Source: a virus
Length of the DNA stretch: 22,702 nucleotides
Virus record (IMG/VR): IMGVR_UViG_3300005747_000065
Span: 1 to 22,702 of that record
Reading direction: 5' to 3' (one strand)
Notes under the pieces: generated by a model
The model's database searches: none
Seen by the model: the letters and a program-made list of their open reading frames with translations, nothing else
What the model was told of the DNA's origin: nothing
Shown here: positions 21,751-22,702 of the stretch, in pieces
Position numbering within the stretch: position 1 is the stretch's first letter
Layout of the letters: every line of letters begins with the position of its first letter
Program-made: the position numbers and the translations under genes

Positions 21751-21904
21751 CAACTAAATTTACATCGTTGATAAAATCATACTCCTCTGTCGTTTCGTAT
21801 ATGTTTCCGACACACCTATTGCAAATGTCAAGGTGGGTTTCGTCTGCATCTAGACGCTTCAACTCTGTCGGACTGAGAACCGCGTCACATATTTTACATC
21901 TCAT
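21725..21904 (-). CDS. Small zinc-ribbon protein (59 aa)
   Basis: 59 residues: MRCKICDAVLSPTELKR then HLDICNRCVGNIYE. Two C-x2-C pairs (C3/C6 and C28/C31) make a probable zinc ribbon; the tail is acidic (VVDNEDEPL). Small proteins of the type 'CKIC...LSP.E......LD.CN.C' occur in many marine phages; their role is unknown. AGGAGGT stands immediately before the ATG, and the start overlaps the previous gene by 4 bp. The last codons carry the -35 box and spacer of a sigma-70 promoter that would serve the next gene. Confidence 0.78.
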   Translation of the reverse strand: MRCKICDAVLSPTELKRLDADETHLDICNRCVGNIYETTEEYDFINDVNLVVDNEDEPL

Positions 21905-22101
21905 TGTACCTCCTCCATCTGGTCCTTGAAGTTTCTCAGGCGTGCCGCTGCATCACACAGCTTTGAGTAGTCAGACATGAACATATCGCCGTCGCATTCC
22001 CAGAGTGTCCGAACCGGGCCGTCTACCAAGGGGACAAGTCGCGTGAGAAACTCCTCTGCGGTGATTTCTTCGTCGTAGTTCCATTTGTATGTCTTAGTCA
22101 T
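21901..22101 (-). CDS. Small early acidic protein, unknown (66 aa)
   Basis: 66 residues: MTKTYKWNYDEEITAEEFLTRL, LVDGPVRTLWECDGD, then a C-terminal helix (YSKLCDAAARLRNFKDQMEEV). No family recognised. A GAGGT box is 7 bp before the ATG. It overlaps the zinc-ribbon gene by 4 bp (ATGA). It belongs to the cluster of small early genes that in related phages are thought to alter host functions. Confidence 0.72.
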   Translation of the reverse strand: MTKTYKWNYDEEITAEEFLTRLVPLVDGPVRTLWECDGDMFMSDYSKLCDAAARLRNFKDQMEEVQ

Positions 22102-22117
22102 TAGATCAACCTCACAA

Positions 22118-22145
22118 AGAATATAAACATTAAAATCTGTATCAA
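22118..22145 (-). promoter_or_regulatory. Weak promoter candidate before the 66-aa gene
   Basis: TTGATA (22140-22145), 16-bp spacer, TATTCT (22118-22123) in the 60-bp gap between two small genes. The start point would fall almost on the ribosome site, leaving a very short leader, so the site is doubtful. Confidence 0.22.
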
Positions 22146-22161
22146 GAGTAGTGACAAGTCA

Positions 22162-22320
22162 TCACTTAGTATTGCTTTTAAGATTCTTAGCACCGAATAA
22201 TTCCTTCTGCATTTTTACTTCTGTTTCATAAGTATTTCGTCTGACTGTAGGGGACCAATACCATGTCGGCATTGTGTCATACCTACGTTCTAGTTCTTGG
22301 CACCAGTTATAATAATCCAT
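22162..22320 (-). CDS. Small early protein, unknown (52 aa)
   Basis: 52 residues: MDYYNWCQELERRYDTMPTWYWSPTVRRN then EVKMQKELFGAKNLKSNTK. Rich in aromatic and charged residues; no family recognised. The ATG overlaps the preceding stop (TAATG), and AGGAGG lies 7 bp upstream inside the acidic end of that gene, so the two are probably translated together. A 60-bp gap with a weak promoter candidate follows before the next gene. Confidence 0.68.
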   Translation of the reverse strand: MDYYNWCQELERRYDTMPTWYWSPTVRRNTYETEVKMQKELFGAKNLKSNTK

Positions 22321-22571
22321 TACTTTTCCTCCTCTTGAAATAATCCTTCCCAGTAGTTGACAAGATACCCTCCTGCTCCTTCAATTGCAATAAAAACTTT
22401 TCTGCCCGGTTTCCATTCCTCTTCTGTCTTATATATTCCAGTGTTACCCTTCGGCGGTATGGTATACCCAGCCTTCCGAAGTGCCTTGAGAGTATCTTGT
22501 GTTTCTTTCTTCGTCCACATTCGAGTTACCACCTGACCTTGCTCCTCCATTATATCATGCCATGCGTTCAT
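22320..22571 (-). CDS. Small early protein, unknown (83 aa)
   Basis: 83 residues: MNAWHDIMEEQGQVVTRMW, a helical part (KKETQDTLKALRKAGYTIP), then a beta-rich part (KVFIAIEGAGGYLVNYWEGLF) and an acidic tail EEEK. No family recognised. A GAGG box is 8 bp before the ATG, and one copy of the 22-bp palindromic element ends 15 bp before the ATG. It is the first complete gene of the leftward cluster in this window. Confidence 0.7.
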   Translation of the reverse strand: MNAWHDIMEEQGQVVTRMWTKKETQDTLKALRKAGYTIPPKGNTGIYKTEEEWKPGRKVFIAIEGAGGYLVNYWEGLFQEEEK

Positions 22572-22586
22572 AGTTCTATCCTCTAA

Positions 22587-22608
22587 TTTTATGGGACCGT
22601 CCCAGATT
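22587..22608 (-). repeat. 22-bp palindromic element, copy C (before 83-aa gene)
   Basis: Identical to copy B over 22 bases. It is located in the 59-bp gap before the 83-residue gene and directly upstream of its GAGG ribosome site. Confidence 0.85.
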
Positions 22609-22634
22609 TTACAGTAACTTAGCGGGTCAGTTAA
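22606..22634 (-). promoter_or_regulatory. Possible sigma-70 promoter before the 83-aa gene
   Basis: TTAACT (22629-22634; 4 of 6), 17-bp spacer, TAAAAT (22606-22611; 5 of 6). The predicted RNA start falls within the palindromic element at 22587-22608, so the element could act as an operator here. A weaker match than the others. Confidence 0.35.
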
Positions 22635-22702
22635 TAAACGTTCAGCGTCTTAACGTACCAACTGCGATCTTCTCCCCATAAACCCTCGTGGTTCTTGGGA
22701 CG
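22631..22702 (-). CDS. C-terminal end of a further leftward gene (truncated by window)
   Basis: The frame is open from the window edge for 23 codons and ends at TAA (22631-22633). The residues KNHEGLWGEDRSWYVKTLNV look like ordinary protein, with no rare-residue bias. The gene would be the upstream neighbour of the 83-residue gene. With so few residues this is a plausible but not firm call; no start or family can be given. Confidence 0.45.
   Translation of the reverse strand, partial: RPKNHEGLWGEDRSWYVKTLNVY

Noticed and set aside
22691-22702. TTGGGACG at the window end could be a fourth, truncated copy of the palindromic element
   Set aside because: Only seven bases (TGGGACG) agree and they lie in the open frame of the truncated gene at 22631-22702; the preceding bases do not match the element.

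Overview
The window is part of the genome of a virulent-type, T7-like (podovirus) tailed phage, most probably marine and infecting an alphaproteobacterium. The case for this is: a T7-style replication set (gp4-like primase-helicase, family A DNA polymerase, short gp2.5-like ssDNA-binding protein, endonuclease I); a class II (vitamin B12-dependent) ribonucleotide reductase and a flavin-dependent thymidylate synthase (ThyX); short-tail adaptor, stabiliser and internal virion proteins; a gene-transfer-agent-type 3TM holin; and small proteins that recur in marine phages. This gene set resembles the cobalamin-dependent-RNR podoviruses of marine Rhodobacteraceae (SIO1-like, 'cobaviruses'). That placement is inference from gene content, not from a search. 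No integrase, repressor, tRNA, CRISPR or RNA polymerase gene is visible.

Layout. Positions 1-12374 (+ strand) are a continuous late operon with nearly every junction overlapping: the end of a tail-fibre-assembly-like gene, a lysis region (small exported protein, TM/coiled-coil protein, holin, T4-type lysozyme), head-tail adaptor, tail stabiliser, a series of probable internal or ejection proteins (257, 398, 324, 955 and 587 aa), and three tiny basic proteins. Positions 12349-22702 (- strand) converge on it. Read 5' to 3' on that strand they are: a cluster of very small early genes (22.7-21.3 kb); an HTH protein, ssDNA-binding protein, primase-helicase, HNH endonuclease and DNA polymerase (21.2-17.0 kb); then RecB-like exonuclease, DUF1737 protein, endonuclease I, a small protein, ThyX, a DUF6378-like protein, a small protein, class II RNR and a DUF1289 protein (17.0-12.35 kb). 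The two blocks overlap tail to tail by 26 bp with no visible terminator.

How it works together. The - strand block degrades or recycles DNA and converts ribonucleotides to deoxynucleotides (RNR, ThyX) for a replisome of helicase, polymerase and ssDNA-binding protein. The + strand block builds the tail and ejection apparatus and lyses the cell. Expression of the - strand block seems to rely on the host sigma-70 polymerase: four TTGACA boxes lie exactly 17 bp from a good -10 box, three of them hidden in the 3' parts of genes. A second signal, a 22-bp element with a 13-bp palindrome, occurs three times, each directly before the ribosome binding site of a - strand gene. These regulatory signals are the most interesting part of the window.
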